Below, in pieces: positions 7,638-18,226 of a stretch of DNA of 64,000 nucleotides. The stretch lies in NCBI RefSeq assembly GCF_024648825.1, contig NZ_JANBBE010000002.1, forward strand, positions 310,001 through 374,000. Direction: 5' to 3'. This stretch comes from Lentzea californiensis (GTDB taxonomy: Bacteria > Actinomycetota > Actinomycetes > Mycobacteriales > Pseudonocardiaceae). The stretch's first letter is position 1; each line of letters begins with the position of its first letter. The notes below the pieces were generated by a model. The model was given only the letters and a program-made list of their open reading frames with translations, had not been told where the DNA came from and searched no databases. The position numbers and the translations under genes were made by a program.

Positions 7638-10112
7638 CTACACCCCGGCGGGTTCCCGTTCAGCCGTGTCGGCCACCGGCGCGGGCGTCGGCTTGAGCAC
7701 CGACTTCGGGAACAGCCTCGCCCTCAACGACAGCGGGGCGTTCAGCCGCAACGACTGCCGCACCGCGGCCACGGCGCCGGGCAGCGACGGGTCGGCGGCC
7801 GGGTTCGGGCTGTACCAGGACCGCTCGATCGCCCCGATCACCGTCCGCAGGCCGTCCTTGCCCGCGTCGTCCAGGTTGTGCTCGCGCGCCAACCGGCGGG
7901 CGGCGATCCGGATCGTCTCGGCGACCGGCACGGGCGCACCGCGGTCGATCGACTCGGCCATGAGCTCGCTCCAGGCGGCCGAGGCCGCGCCGGGACCGAG
8001 CGCCGTCACCGCGTGCAGGTGGTTGCGCCGTCGCACGGCACGTATCAGCAACGGCGTGAGCACCACCCCGGCGATCACCAGCAGCGCCGCGAGCCACCAC
8101 GACAGCAACGCTGCCGCCAGCCCCACGCCCACCAGCCACAGCCCTGCGGCGGCCGGTATCAGCAGCTTGCGCGCCCACGACACGCCCATCAGGCCCGCGC
8201 TGAGCACACCGAGCAACGCCAGCACCAGCAGGAGCGACAGCAGCGCGGCCAGCACCAGCACGATGCCCAACGCCCACAGGTGCCACGCCGGCGGTCCCTG
8301 GGAGCTCGCCGCCGGCAGGCCCTGGTCGCCGTCCGTGCCGTCGGCCGAGGTGGAGGCCTGGGCCGAGCCGGTCGTGGAGGCCGAGGTCGACTCGGTCTGC
8401 GTGTTCGCGGTCGGCACCTCCTCCTGACCCGGCGCGGTCTCGCGCAGGTACGGCGGCACGATCCCGCGGCCGTCGTTGACCGGGGTCGGGTCGAACGTCA
8501 TCCAGCCGTAGTTCGGGAAGAAGATCTCGACCCACGCGTGGGCGTCCTCGGTGCTGATCACGCGGTAGGAGTTGTCCGCGGACATGACACCGGCGGTGAA
8601 GCCGATCGCCACCCGCGACGGCAGGCCCACCACACGGGCCATGATCGCCATCGCGGACGCGAACTGCTCGCAGTAGCCGACCTTGCCCCGCACCACGAAG
8701 TCGGTCAGCGCGTCCGTGGTGACGTCGCCGCCGGTCTTGAGGTCGTAGGTGAACCCGCTGGTGGGGCCGTTGAAGAAGCTGGTGAGCGCGGCAGCCTTGT
8801 CGAAGTCGTTGGTGGCGCCCTCGACGGCCTTCCTCGCGAGGTCCACGATCGGCTGTTCGACCCCGTCGAACTTGTAGTACTCGCGGTCGACCGCGTTCGC
8901 CTGCGTCGGCGCCAGCCGCAGCGCCTGCTTCGTCGGCGTCGCCATCACCGTGTCGAGCTCGTAGGACTCCGGCTCGCGCTCCCGCTGGGTGTAGATCACG
9001 CCCTTCTTCGGGTCGAACTGGTAGTCGTCGTCCGGGGTGTCGATGCGGCGGACGGCGCCGTAGGTCGGCAGCCAGAAGCTCCGCCAGTCGCGCGGCTCGA
9101 TGTTGATCCGGGTGGTCTTGCCCTCGCCGCGGTCGCCCGGCTGCGGCGGGAGCTCACCGCGCGCGGGCTGGCCGCCGGGAGGACTGCCGCGTTCCCAGCC
9201 CTTGTTGGGCACGTACTGGGCGAGCGTCGACGCCCGCATGTACGTCGGATCGTTCATGCCGCGCACGTAGAACACCTCGGCGCTGCGGCCGCGGTTGAGC
9301 ATGCCGCGCAGCGACGTCATCTCGCTCAGCCCGATGCCGCCCTTGCCGCCGCCACCGCCGCCGCTGCCGGGCAGCCTGCCGACCGTGCCGACGAGCGTGA
9401 AGCCCGCGCCGACGACCAGCGCGATCACCATCGCGATCGCCGCCACCGAGGTCGCGGACCCGCCGGACCCGCTGGCCGATCCGGAACCGAGCCTGCCGCG
9501 CCACGCCTCGTGCCGGTGCTGGCCGTCGACCGCGAGCAACATCGCGAACGCCGCCGCACCCAGGATGAACGTCCAGAACGGCAGCATCTCGTCGGCCAGC
9601 GACGCGGGCACCGCGAACACGCACAGCAGCACCAGGCCGGACGCCGCGGGAGCCGCCGCGGCCACGGCCAGCGTGTCGACCAGCACCGCGACCAGGCCGA
9701 TCGCCAGCACGACGAGCGCCTGGATCGCCGGTGACGCGTGCACCGGCGGCACCCCGGTCTGCACCTGCGCGACGGAATCCGCGAGCACGTCGCCGAGTTC
9801 GCCCAGCGCGTCGGGACCGGGGATGAACAGGAAGATGCCCGACCGCGTGTGCAACGCCGTGAGCAGGCACAGCAGCACGGCCACCTGGGCGATCGCGACC
9901 AGCGGCGGGGTCAGCCGGGTCGCCCGCAGGAACGCGCCGGTCACGGTGATCGCGACGATCACCACGCCGATGCGCACCAGCCACAGGTCGCCCTCGATCA
10001 CGCCGGACAGCGCGGTGGACGCGCAGAGCACGGCCAGCGCGGCGATCCACGGCGTCGCCGAGGTGAACCACTCGGGCTCAGTGCCCTTCGAAGGAGCGGA
10101 ACGGGATCCCAT
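7638..10112 (-). CDS. TgpA-like membrane protein with transglutaminase-like domain
   Basis: An 824-aa membrane protein. About seven N-terminal transmembrane helices (DUF3488/TgpA_N) are followed by an extracytoplasmic transglutaminase-like cysteine domain, then further helices and a DUF4129-like tail. The catalytic triad is intact: Cys481 in GYCEQFASAM, His525 in DAHAWVEI and Asp541 in MTFDPTP. Such proteins sit with MoxR ATPases and DUF58 proteins and are thought to act on peptide or protein cross-links in the envelope. ATG 10112 overlaps the DUF58 stop as TGATG, which fixes the start. It is the last gene of a three-gene operon. The reaction and substrate are not established by sequence. Confidence 0.9.
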   Translation of the reverse strand: MGSRSAPSKGTEPEWFTSATPWIAALAVLCASTALSGVIEGDLWLVRIGVVIVAITVTGAFLRATRLTPPLVAIAQVAVLLCLLTALHTRSGIFLFIPGPDALGELGDVLADSVAQVQTGVPPVHASPAIQALVVLAIGLVAVLVDTLAVAAAAPAASGLVLLCVFAVPASLADEMLPFWTFILGAAAFAMLLAVDGQHRHEAWRGRLGSGSASGSGGSATSVAAIAMVIALVVGAGFTLVGTVGRLPGSGGGGGGKGGIGLSEMTSLRGMLNRGRSAEVFYVRGMNDPTYMRASTLAQYVPNKGWERGSPPGGQPARGELPPQPGDRGEGKTTRINIEPRDWRSFWLPTYGAVRRIDTPDDDYQFDPKKGVIYTQREREPESYELDTVMATPTKQALRLAPTQANAVDREYYKFDGVEQPIVDLARKAVEGATNDFDKAAALTSFFNGPTSGFTYDLKTGGDVTTDALTDFVVRGKVGYCEQFASAMAIMARVVGLPSRVAIGFTAGVMSADNSYRVISTEDAHAWVEIFFPNYGWMTFDPTPVNDGRGIVPPYLRETAPGQEEVPTANTQTESTSASTTGSAQASTSADGTDGDQGLPAASSQGPPAWHLWALGIVLVLAALLSLLLVLALLGVLSAGLMGVSWARKLLIPAAAGLWLVGVGLAAALLSWWLAALLVIAGVVLTPLLIRAVRRRNHLHAVTALGPGAASAAWSELMAESIDRGAPVPVAETIRIAARRLAREHNLDDAGKDGLRTVIGAIERSWYSPNPAADPSLPGAVAAVRQSLRLNAPLSLRARLFPKSVLKPTPAPVADTAEREPAGV

Positions 10113-11377
10113 CAGCCCACCTCCGAGCGAAACGACGGGCCGCGGGTTCCGGCCGAGGCGCACAGCTCCTGCCACACCTGCTGCATCGACGCGGACGGCT
10201 TCGCGATCGCCACGCCCCAGCCCGCGCCGCCCAGCAACCGCCGGGCGTCCTCGGGTTCCGGGGCGGACGTGTCGGTACCGCCGGCCCACGCGTTCACGTC
10301 CAGCAACACGGCCAGGCTGCGGGTGCCGCGCGGCCGGTACCGGACCAGTTCCTCCGCCGACGCCGGCGAGAGACCGCCGAGCACCGCGATGACCTCCTGG
10401 CCCGCGCCGGGGTCCACGCCGCCGCTGAGTTCACGGCGGTGCGAGCCCTGCAGTGCCGCGAGCGAGTCCAGCACCACGTGGTCGCTGTGCCCGCCGTCGG
10501 ACGACCCGCCCGCGAGCACCCGCCCGTCCTCGGAGACCAGGCGCACCTGGTGGCCGAAGTGGTGCAGGTGCAGGCAGATGGAGGCCGCGAACGAGATGGC
10601 CCACTCCAGTGACGCCGTCGGCCCGCTGCCGCGGTGCGCGTGCACCCGGTGGTCGAGCAGCACCGTGGTGCCACCGCGCCACGGGCGTTCCTCGACGCGC
10701 ACCATCAGCTCGTCCCGCCGGGCCGTGGACCGCCAGTGGACTTTCCGCAGGTCGTCGCCCTGACGGTACGGCCGCACGACCGCGTCGTCCTCGCCCTGAC
10801 CGGCCCGCAGCCGCACCGAGCCGTCGTCGCCCGCGCCCATGCCGGAACCGCCGGGCAGACCCGCCAGCCGCACCACCCGCGGCACCACGACCAGCCGGGA
10901 ACGGCCCGCGAGCTCGCGGTCGAACTCGGCCAGGCCGAACGGGTCGGTGATCCGCGCCATCAGCGGGCCGACCTGCTGGATGCCGCGCATCACCGGCTTG
11001 AGCGGGTAGCGCAACGACGTCGGCGTGTTGCGGGGCAGCCGCTCCACCAGGAACCGCGGCCGCGCGCCCAGGGCGTACGGCACGGTGTCCTCCAGCATCA
11101 GCCCGCCCGTGGGCAGCCGGCCGGTGCTGCGCAGGTCGAGCTTCACCTCGGCCGCCGCACCCACCGGCACCCGGCCCGGGGCGAGGAACCGGGCGGCGTG
11201 CAGCCCCACCCGAGCCCTCGTCGCGAGCCACGCGGCCAGCAGGGGCAGCGCGATCACGAAGGCGGCGACCCGCAGCAGGTCGCGTTCGTTCAGCACGGCG
11301 GCGCACACTCCGGCGGCGAACCCCGCGGCCAGCAAGCATCTTCCGCGTGTGGTCAGACCGGAGAGTGCGGTGCGCAT
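10112..11377 (-). CDS. DUF58 protein (MoxR partner)
   Basis: A 421-aa protein. Two N-terminal hydrophobic segments (about residues 10-55) are followed by a soluble region with the DUF58 signature VRPYRQGDDLRKVHWRSTA and a likely von Willebrand-like fold continuing to the end. DUF58 proteins accompany MoxR AAA+ ATPases and are thought to act as the co-factor subunit coupling ATPase activity to a target. The gene starts two bases after the moxR stop and ends overlapping the transglutaminase start, so the trio is clearly one transcription and translation unit. Its molecular role here is inferred from that partnership. Confidence 0.9.
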   Translation of the reverse strand: MRTALSGLTTRGRCLLAAGFAAGVCAAVLNERDLLRVAAFVIALPLLAAWLATRARVGLHAARFLAPGRVPVGAAAEVKLDLRSTGRLPTGGLMLEDTVPYALGARPRFLVERLPRNTPTSLRYPLKPVMRGIQQVGPLMARITDPFGLAEFDRELAGRSRLVVVPRVVRLAGLPGGSGMGAGDDGSVRLRAGQGEDDAVVRPYRQGDDLRKVHWRSTARRDELMVRVEERPWRGGTTVLLDHRVHAHRGSGPTASLEWAISFAASICLHLHHFGHQVRLVSEDGRVLAGGSSDGGHSDHVVLDSLAALQGSHRRELSGGVDPGAGQEVIAVLGGLSPASAEELVRYRPRGTRSLAVLLDVNAWAGGTDTSAPEPEDARRLLGGAGWGVAIAKPSASMQQVWQELCASAGTRGPSFRSEVG

Positions 11378-11379
11378 CG

Positions 11380-12432
<1,053 letters not shown>

Positions 12433-12463
12433 TAAACCTCCAGCAGCCGTGTCCGGAACACGG

Positions 12464-12492
12464 ACGTGTGAGCGTTTCACGCAGTGTGTCAA
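12464..12492 (-). promoter_or_regulatory. candidate moxR promoter
   Basis: A perfect TTGACA -35 hexamer on the minus strand (12492-12487) is followed 17 bases later by ACACGT (12469-12464), a poor -10. It lies 32 bases upstream of the moxR start. The 405-bp moxR-mraZ gap otherwise holds about 250 bases of sequence with no gene or clear signal before the mraZ promoter. Confidence 0.4.
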
Positions 12493-12743
12493 ACCACGGC
12501 TAAGTGCCCTACACCTGCGGGCTACATCGGGTTCGCTCCACCAGGTTCCACCTTCCCCCACCATCTCGCCGCCACGCGCTGTTTTCGCCGAATTTTCTAG
12601 GCCGTTCGAGTGCTTATTCGGGGCTGAACACTCACCCGCGAAGGTGGTGACGCACCAGCTCCCCCACCGTCCCCCCACGCCGTCACACGGCGTCTACCTG
12701 GGAAAACAGGTCACGACATGCTGCGCGGACACCTGTTTCAACG

Positions 12744-12795
12744 TTGACTGTGGTGAAAAGTGGGGTACTGTGGCGGCCGGTGGGGCAGACGGGGG
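12744..12795 (+). promoter_or_regulatory. mraZ promoter with MraZ-type operator repeats
   Basis: TTGACT (12744-12749) and TACTGT (12766-12771), spaced 16 bases, form a good promoter. Starting at 12751, five TGGNG-like units recur exactly every 10 bases: TGGTG, TGGGG, TGGCG, TGGGG and a degenerate GGGGG at 12791. MraZ of E. coli binds TGGG(A/G) repeats separated by 5 bp, so this is very probably the autoregulatory operator. The repeats cover the spacer, the -10 and the likely transcription start. Confidence 0.75.
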
Positions 12796-12837
12796 CTCCA
12801 CTGCCGGTCGCGTCGTCCGGCAAGGGAGGTGGTTGCC

Positions 12838-13269
12838 GTGTTCCTGGGCACTCACTACCCGCGTCTGGACGACAAAGGCCGGCTGACACTGCCTGCGAAG
12901 TTCCGGGACGAACTGGCGGGAGGTCTGATGGTCACCAAGGGCCAGGACCACTGCCTGTACGTGTTTCCCCGGGCGGAGTTCGAGCAGATGGCGAAGAAGG
13001 TCGCCGAGGCGCCGTTCACCAACGACGCCGTACGCGCCTACCAGCGGTATCTGTTCGCAGGAACGGACGAGCAGCGTCCGGACGGTCAGGGCCGCGTCCT
13101 GATCGCACCGGAACTGCGGCGGTATGCCGGGCTGACCAAGGAGTGCGTGGTCGTCGGCGCGTTCACCAGGATGGAGATCTGGGACGCGGCGGCCTGGCAG
13201 ACCTATCTCGACGAGCACGAGGACGGCTACGCCACCGCTCGCGAGGAGGTCATACCGGGCGTCTTCTGA
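12838..13269 (+). CDS. mraZ: transcriptional regulator MraZ
   Basis: First gene of the dcw cluster: a 143-aa double SpoVT/AbrB-fold DNA-binding protein that forms ring oligomers and represses its own operon. GTG 12838 follows a GGGAGG site. The first motif is [21 protein letters not shown] and the second copy includes [13 protein letters not shown], both typical of MraZ. Length is normal for the family. The phased repeats just upstream are its expected target. The next gene, rsmH, begins 167 bases downstream. Confidence 0.95.
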   Translation: MFLGTHYPRLDDKGRLTLPAKFRDELAGGLMVTKGQDHCLYVFPRAEFEQMAKKVAEAPFTNDAVRAYQRYLFAGTDEQRPDGQGRVLIAPELRRYAGLTKECVVVGAFTRMEIWDAAAWQTYLDEHEDGYATAREEVIPGVF

Positions 13270-13436
13270 TGGCGGTCAGCCGAGCAACAGGCCGGATGTT
13301 CCACACGCGATTCGGGTGCCGTGAGGCCTCGGTCCGCTCGATCATCGGCCCTGGCGCACCTTCCCCGGCGCCAGGTTCGACGGGCGGGCGGGGACCTGAC
13401 GTCACCCGAAACGCGCATCAGGGGAGTAGAGGGACG

Positions 13437-14390
13437 ATGGATCAGCCGCGGCACGTTCCGGTGCTGCTGGACCGCGTCCTGGAACTCTTCGCTCCAGCGC
13501 TCTCCGGCAAGCCCGCCGTCGTCGTCGACACGACGCTCGGCATGGGCGGCCACTCCGACGCGCTGTTGAGCGCCCACCCCGAGCTCACGCTGATCGGGCT
13601 CGATCGCGACCCGCAGGCCATTGAGATGGCGGGTAAGCGCCTCGCACGCCACGGTGATCGCGTGCACCTCGTCAACGTCACCTACGACCACATCGACGAA
13701 GCCGTGGAAGACCTCGGCTACTCGCGTGTGGACGGTGTGCTGATGGACCTCGGCGTGTCCTCGTTGCAGCTGGACGAGGAGGAGCGCGGGTTCGCGTACT
13801 CGAAGGACGCGCCGCTCGACATGCGGATGTCCAAGGGCACCGGCATGACGGCGGCGGACGTGCTGAACACGTACTCGCACGGCGACCTGGCGCGGGTCCT
13901 CTCCACCTACGGCGAGGAGCGGTTCGCGGGCAAGATCGCCTCCGCGGTGCTGCGGGAGCGCGAGAAGGAGCCGTTCACGAACAGCGGGCGGCTCGTCGAG
14001 CTGCTCTACGCCGTCGTGCCCGCGGCTTCGCGGCGCACCGGCGGGCACCCGGCGAAGCGCACGTTCCAGGCGTTGCGGATCGAGGTCAACGGCGAGCTGG
14101 AGTCGTTGCGGCTCGCGCTGCCGGCTGCCCTGGGCGTGCTGGCCGTCGGCGGCCGGATCGTCGTCGAGTCGTACCAGTCCCTAGAGGACCGGATGGTGAA
14201 GCACGCGCTCGCGGAGCTGGCGAAGTCCAAGACGCCGCCGGGTCTGCCGGTCGAGCTGCCGGGTCACGGGCCCGAGGTCAAGCTGCTCACCAGGGGCGCG
14301 GAGCTCGCGAACGAGCAGGAGATCGAGGACAACCCGCGTGCGGCGCCGGTGCGCCTGCGCGCGGCCGAGCGGATCGGAGCACCGAGGTGA
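13437..14390 (+). CDS. rsmH: 16S rRNA (cytosine-1402-N4)-methyltransferase
   Basis: A 317-aa SAM-dependent methyltransferase (MraW) that modifies N4 of C1402 in the ribosomal P site. ATG 13437 follows a GGGGAGTAGAGGG site. The N-terminus [14 protein letters not shown], the SAM loop TLGMGGHS, the motif [13 protein letters not shown] and the later [14 protein letters not shown] are all diagnostic. Its stop overlaps the next gene's start by GTGA (14387-14390), so it is coupled to the ftsL-like gene. Confidence 0.95.
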   Translation: MDQPRHVPVLLDRVLELFAPALSGKPAVVVDTTLGMGGHSDALLSAHPELTLIGLDRDPQAIEMAGKRLARHGDRVHLVNVTYDHIDEAVEDLGYSRVDGVLMDLGVSSLQLDEEERGFAYSKDAPLDMRMSKGTGMTAADVLNTYSHGDLARVLSTYGEERFAGKIASAVLREREKEPFTNSGRLVELLYAVVPAASRRTGGHPAKRTFQALRIEVNGELESLRLALPAALGVLAVGGRIVVESYQSLEDRMVKHALAELAKSKTPPGLPVELPGHGPEVKLLTRGAELANEQEIEDNPRAAPVRLRAAERIGAPR

Positions 14391-14959
14391 CGGCTCCCGC
14401 ACGGGTCGGTGGGCCGTCGCCCCGTGACCCCTCGAAGGACAAGGCCGCGCAGAAGGACAAGGCCCGGCGGCGGACCGCCGGTGCCGAGCGCGCCTACGCG
14501 CGGCGGGCCCAGCGCGCCTCGAACCTGCGGGGCGGTTCCGCGAACCCGCAGCAGAAGACCGCCTCCAAGGCGCCGTTCGTCGTGCTGGTGATGCTCGTGC
14601 TGGGTGCGGGCGTCGCCGGGATCATGTACTTCTCCACCCAGGCCGCCGCCGACACCTACCGGTTGCAGGAGGCGCGGGCGGAGGCCGAGCGGCTCACGTT
14701 GCAGATGGAGCAGCTGCGCCGCGAGGTCGCGCTGCTCGAGTCGCCGACGGACCTCGCGCGCCGGGCGAACGAGATGGGCCTGGTCCAGCCGTCGAACCCG
14801 GCACGGCTGCGGCAGAACCCGGACGGCTCGATCGAGGAGTTCGGCAAGCCGAGCGCACCGACGAAGTCGACGCCGCCGCCCCCGCCCGCACCGGAGACGC
14901 CCGCACCGCCGGACGCAGGTCAGCCTCCCGCCGGTACGACGCCTCCGGCGGGTGGCTGA
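14387..14959 (+). CDS. ftsL: FtsL-like division protein
   Basis: A 190-aa bitopic membrane protein in the ftsL position of the dcw cluster. It has a basic cytoplasmic N-terminus of about 60 residues, one transmembrane helix (63-83), a leucine-heptad coiled coil (about 90-120, [13 protein letters not shown]) and a proline-rich tail. This matches actinobacterial FtsL, which joins FtsQ and FtsB in the divisome; sequence conservation is low, so context carries part of the call. The start overlaps rsmH as GTGA and the stop overlaps ftsI as TGATG. Confidence 0.8.
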   Translation: MTAPARVGGPSPRDPSKDKAAQKDKARRRTAGAERAYARRAQRASNLRGGSANPQQKTASKAPFVVLVMLVLGAGVAGIMYFSTQAAADTYRLQEARAEAERLTLQMEQLRREVALLESPTDLARRANEMGLVQPSNPARLRQNPDGSIEEFGKPSAPTKSTPPPPPAPETPAPPDAGQPPAGTTPPAGG

Positions 14960-16860
14960 TGCCCGGTCCGCAGCAGAGGGGGCCACGCCGCCCGCTGTCG
15001 GTGCGCGGCTCGCGCCCGGCCGCACGTCTGGGTGGCAACAGCAGGTTGCGCATCGGGGTCGGCCGCGTCCTGCTGATCGGTGCCCTGGTGGTCGCGGGCG
15101 TGAAGCTCGTGCAGGTGCAGGGGCTGCAGGCGCAGGAGCTCTCGCTGCAGGCGCAGAAGCAGCGCACGACGCCCATCGACATCCCCGCCGAGCGCGGTTC
15201 GATCCTCGACCGCAACGGCAACCAGCTCGCGTTCTCGATCGAGGTGCGCGCGCTCTACATCCTTCCCCAGCGTGCGCGGAAGAACTGGGACGACGCCCAC
15301 GCGAAGGACGCGAAGAAGTACCCGGGCACCTACGAGGACCGCGCACGCGAGATGGCGAAGTTCATCTCGTCGACGCTGGGACCCGAGGTCAACGGGGAGA
15401 AGACCGACGAGGAGACCGTCTACCAGCAGCTGGTGAAGGACATCTCCTACGAGGTCCTGGTCAGCGAGGCCGAGCCGGCCAAGGCCGCGAAGATCGTCAC
15501 CAAGTACCCGGCGGAGATCGGCTCGGAGTACCGCTCCAAGCGCATCTACCCCAACGGCGACCTGGCGTCGAACATCATCGGCGCGGCCAACTGGCGCCAG
15601 GAGGAGAAGCCTCCGACCGTCCAGGGCATCCTCGGCCTGGAGAACGCCCAGGACAACGTGCTGGCCGGCCGCACCGGCCGCCGTGTGGTCGACACGATGT
15701 CGGGCGACGACACGCTCGTCATCCCGAACACCGAACGCGAGCTCGTGAAGCCGCAACCGGGCAAGAGCCTCGAGCTGACGATCGACATCGACACGCAGTA
15801 CGCGGTCCAGAAGATCGTCAGCGACTACGCCAGGAAGACGAAGGCGAAGAACGCCTCGGCCGTCGTGCTGGACAGCCGCACCGGCGAGATCGTCGCGATG
15901 GCCAACGACAAGACCTACGACCCGACGGACTTCGGCAACGCGAGCGAGGACCAGAAGCGCAACACCGCGGTGTCGTCGAGCTTCGAGCCCGGCTCGGTGA
16001 ACAAGATCGTCACGGCCGCGGCCGCCGTCGAGTACGGCCTGTTCAAGCCGGACGACGTGCTGCAGGTGCCGGGTTCGATCAAGGTCGCCGACCGGATCAT
16101 CAAGGACGCCTGGAACCACGGCACCGTGCCCATGTCGTTCACCGGCGTGTTCGCGAAGTCCTCCAACGTCGGCACGCTGGAGGCGGCCCAGCAGGTCGGC
16201 CAGGAGCGCTACGCCGAGATGCTGCAGAAGTTCGGCCTCGGCAAGCGCACCCAGTCGGGTGTTCCGGCCGAGGAGGCGGGCGTCGTGCCGCCGCTGAACC
16301 AGTGGTCCGGTTCGACCTTCGGCAACCTGCCGATCGGCCAGGGCCTCTCGATGACGCTGCTGCAGATGACCGGCATGTACCAGGCCATCGCCAACGACGG
16401 GCTGCGCATCCCGCCGCGGCTGATCCGCGCCGAGATCGGCGAGGCGGGCGCGCGCTCGGAGAAGCAGCGCCCGGACGGCGTGCGGGTGGTGTCGCCGGAG
16501 ACGGCGAAGACCGTCCGCGACATGTTCCGCTCGGTCACGCAGTCCGATCCGAGGGACGCGAACCAGAACGGCACCGGCAAGCCGGCCGCCGTGCCCGGCT
16601 ACCAGATCGCGGGCAAGACCGGCACGGCGCAGCAGATCGACCAGAACTGCAAGTGCTACTCCCAGTCCCAGTACTGGACCACGTTCGCCGGCATCCTCCC
16701 GGCGGACAACCCGCGCTACGTCGTCGGCATCATGCTCGACGCGCCGTCGGACGCCCAGTCGGCCGCGCCCGTCTTCCACGAGATCGCGACCTTCCTGACC
16801 CAGCGGTTCCAGGTGCCGATGTCGGCGGAGCAGACGCCGTACGTCCGGCTGCAGCTGTAA
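14959..16860 (+). CDS. ftsI: division transpeptidase FtsI (PBP3, class B penicillin-binding protein)
   Basis: A 633-aa septal peptidoglycan DD-transpeptidase. It has a short basic cytoplasmic tail, a single transmembrane anchor (about residues 33-50), a dimerisation domain starting at PAERGSILDRNG, and a transpeptidase domain. Catalytic motifs are SxxK with Ser346/Lys349 (GSVNK), SxN at 401-403 (SSN) and KTG at 553-555 (GKTGTAQQ). No PASTA domains are present. It overlaps the ftsL-like gene by one base and works with FtsW, encoded later in the cluster. A hairpin right after the stop suggests that this first dcw transcript ends here. Confidence 0.95.
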   Translation: MPGPQQRGPRRPLSVRGSRPAARLGGNSRLRIGVGRVLLIGALVVAGVKLVQVQGLQAQELSLQAQKQRTTPIDIPAERGSILDRNGNQLAFSIEVRALYILPQRARKNWDDAHAKDAKKYPGTYEDRAREMAKFISSTLGPEVNGEKTDEETVYQQLVKDISYEVLVSEAEPAKAAKIVTKYPAEIGSEYRSKRIYPNGDLASNIIGAANWRQEEKPPTVQGILGLENAQDNVLAGRTGRRVVDTMSGDDTLVIPNTERELVKPQPGKSLELTIDIDTQYAVQKIVSDYARKTKAKNASAVVLDSRTGEIVAMANDKTYDPTDFGNASEDQKRNTAVSSSFEPGSVNKIVTAAAAVEYGLFKPDDVLQVPGSIKVADRIIKDAWNHGTVPMSFTGVFAKSSNVGTLEAAQQVGQERYAEMLQKFGLGKRTQSGVPAEEAGVVPPLNQWSGSTFGNLPIGQGLSMTLLQMTGMYQAIANDGLRIPPRLIRAEIGEAGARSEKQRPDGVRVVSPETAKTVRDMFRSVTQSDPRDANQNGTGKPAAVPGYQIAGKTGTAQQIDQNCKCYSQSQYWTTFAGILPADNPRYVVGIMLDAPSDAQSAAPVFHEIATFLTQRFQVPMSAEQTPYVRLQL

Positions 16861-16869
16861 TCATTCCGG

Positions 16870-16899
16870 CGGGCGCGCATTGTTGGTCGTGCGCGCCCG
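16870..16899 (+). terminator. hairpin after ftsI
   Basis: A perfect 10-bp stem (CGGGCGCGCA at 16870-16879 with its complement at 16890-16899) and 10-nt loop, starting ten bases after the ftsI stop. No strong T-run follows, so termination may be partial. Confidence 0.6.
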
Positions 16900-16950
16900 T
16901 TCCGCAAAGTGACCTGAACCACGTCCAGGCGTGGCAGCGGACATTTCTTT

Positions 16951-16977
16951 TTGACAGTGAAAAACTCTTCGTAATGA
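16951..16977 (+). promoter_or_regulatory. candidate promoter of the glycoside-hydrolase-like gene
   Basis: TTGACA at 16951-16956 sits in an unusually A/T-rich patch, with TAATGA at 16972-16977 as a possible -10 (15-base spacing). The A/T-rich stretch runs from about 16940 into the start of the next gene and contrasts with the surrounding GC-rich dcw genes. Confidence 0.4.
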
Positions 16978-17026
16978 GACGCAATCCATCACGTCTAATA
17001 CTCCCAAACCGGAGTGGCAAGGCGAG

Positions 17027-18226
17027 ATGGGGTTCTGCGTGCGTTCATCCAGCATTTCGATCTTGGCGGGAGTTCTGGCGGTGACCATGATTCCCGCAGT
17101 TCAGGCAGGTGAAGAGGAATGGAAGGCCGAGTCTTTTTGGCTTCACATGAACAGCACGCCCGTCAATGATCAAATGATCGCCACCGAGGCGAAGCGCCGT
17201 TCGTACGTCGTGCTGAACGCCTGGGAAGGCGATCTTGCCGCGAGGTTCAAGGCGGCCAATCCGAAGATCCAGACCTTTGTCTACAAGGACCTCTCGTCGA
17301 CGCGCAGCTATGCGTGTTCGAACGGTGCCGACGATTCCGACCTCCCCACCGGCGTCGGTTACTGCGCGGCCGACCCGTCGTGGTTCCTGCGCGACTCCGC
17401 CGGCAACCGCCTCGAGTACGGCGGCTACGAGGGCCATTGGCAGATGGACGTCGGCAACACCGCGTACCAGAACGCCTGGGCCGACAACGTTGTCACGTCC
17501 TCGGCCGAGGTCTTCGACGGCGTCTTCATGGACAACGCGCTGTTCGCCTGCGACACCTACCACGACGGCGTCTGCCCGGCCGCGTACCCGACCGACGAGT
17601 CGATGCGCGAGGCCTACCTCTCGATGCTCGCCGGCACCAGGCAGAAGTTCGTGGACGCGGGCCTCAAGACCGTCGCGAACATGTCCAACGCCCGCCTGCA
17701 CGAGGGCGCCTGGGACTCCTACGTCGAGCACCTCGACGGCGGCTTCGACGAGTGGTGGCTGACCTTCGGCGACAAGGACCTGCTCTCCGAGTACCCGCAG
17801 GGCTGGAGCCGGCAGATCGCCGAGATCACCGCCAACGAGGCCAAGGGCAAGATCACCTGGGTCCAGCCGCACCACAGCGGCGCCGAGCAGCCGTTCCGCT
17901 ACGCCTACGCGAGCTACCTGCTGGCCAAGGGCGAGCACGCGGCGATCTCGGAGATCGAGGAGACCGACCGCTACGACGGCCCCTCGCGATGGCGCGCCGA
18001 GTACGACTGGAACCTCGGCACCCCGCTCGGCGCCCACCACGAGATCGCGAAGAACGTCCACCAGCGCGACTTCGAGTGCGGCACCGTGATCGTCAACGCC
18101 AACAAGACCGGCAGTGCGCCCGTCACGGTCAGGCTCGATCAGACCCAGACCGACGAGAAGGGCGCCCCGGTCACCTACGTGGCACTGCCGGGCACGTCCG
18201 GAACCGTGCTGCGCAAGACCTGTTAG
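17027..18226 (+). CDS. secreted glycoside-hydrolase-like protein inserted in the dcw cluster
   Basis: A 399-aa secreted protein with a signal peptide (about residues 1-27, ending VQAG). The mature part looks like a TIM-barrel hydrolase of the putative glycoside hydrolase (GHL15/GH114-like) kind: the segment GHWQMDVGN, the strand motif FDGVFMDNA with two acidic positions, GGFDEWW and a C-terminal beta domain. Four or more cysteines could form disulfides. It carries its own promoter-like sequence and an A/T-rich 5' end, and separates ftsI from murE, which are usually adjacent. Its stop overlaps that of the opposite-strand stress gene (TTAG). A role in cell-wall glycan turnover is suggested only by context. 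Confidence 0.7.
   Translation: MGFCVRSSSISILAGVLAVTMIPAVQAGEEEWKAESFWLHMNSTPVNDQMIATEAKRRSYVVLNAWEGDLAARFKAANPKIQTFVYKDLSSTRSYACSNGADDSDLPTGVGYCAADPSWFLRDSAGNRLEYGGYEGHWQMDVGNTAYQNAWADNVVTSSAEVFDGVFMDNALFACDTYHDGVCPAAYPTDESMREAYLSMLAGTRQKFVDAGLKTVANMSNARLHEGAWDSYVEHLDGGFDEWWLTFGDKDLLSEYPQGWSRQIAEITANEAKGKITWVQPHHSGAEQPFRYAYASYLLAKGEHAAISEIEETDRYDGPSRWRAEYDWNLGTPLGAHHEIAKNVHQRDFECGTVIVNANKTGSAPVTVRLDQTQTDEKGAPVTYVALPGTSGTVLRKTC

Noticed and set aside
12433-12678. N-terminal extension of MoxR to 12678
   Set aside because: GTG 12432 has a consensus Shine-Dalgarno sequence; the extension reads through the TTGACA-bearing promoter region and is not MoxR-like.
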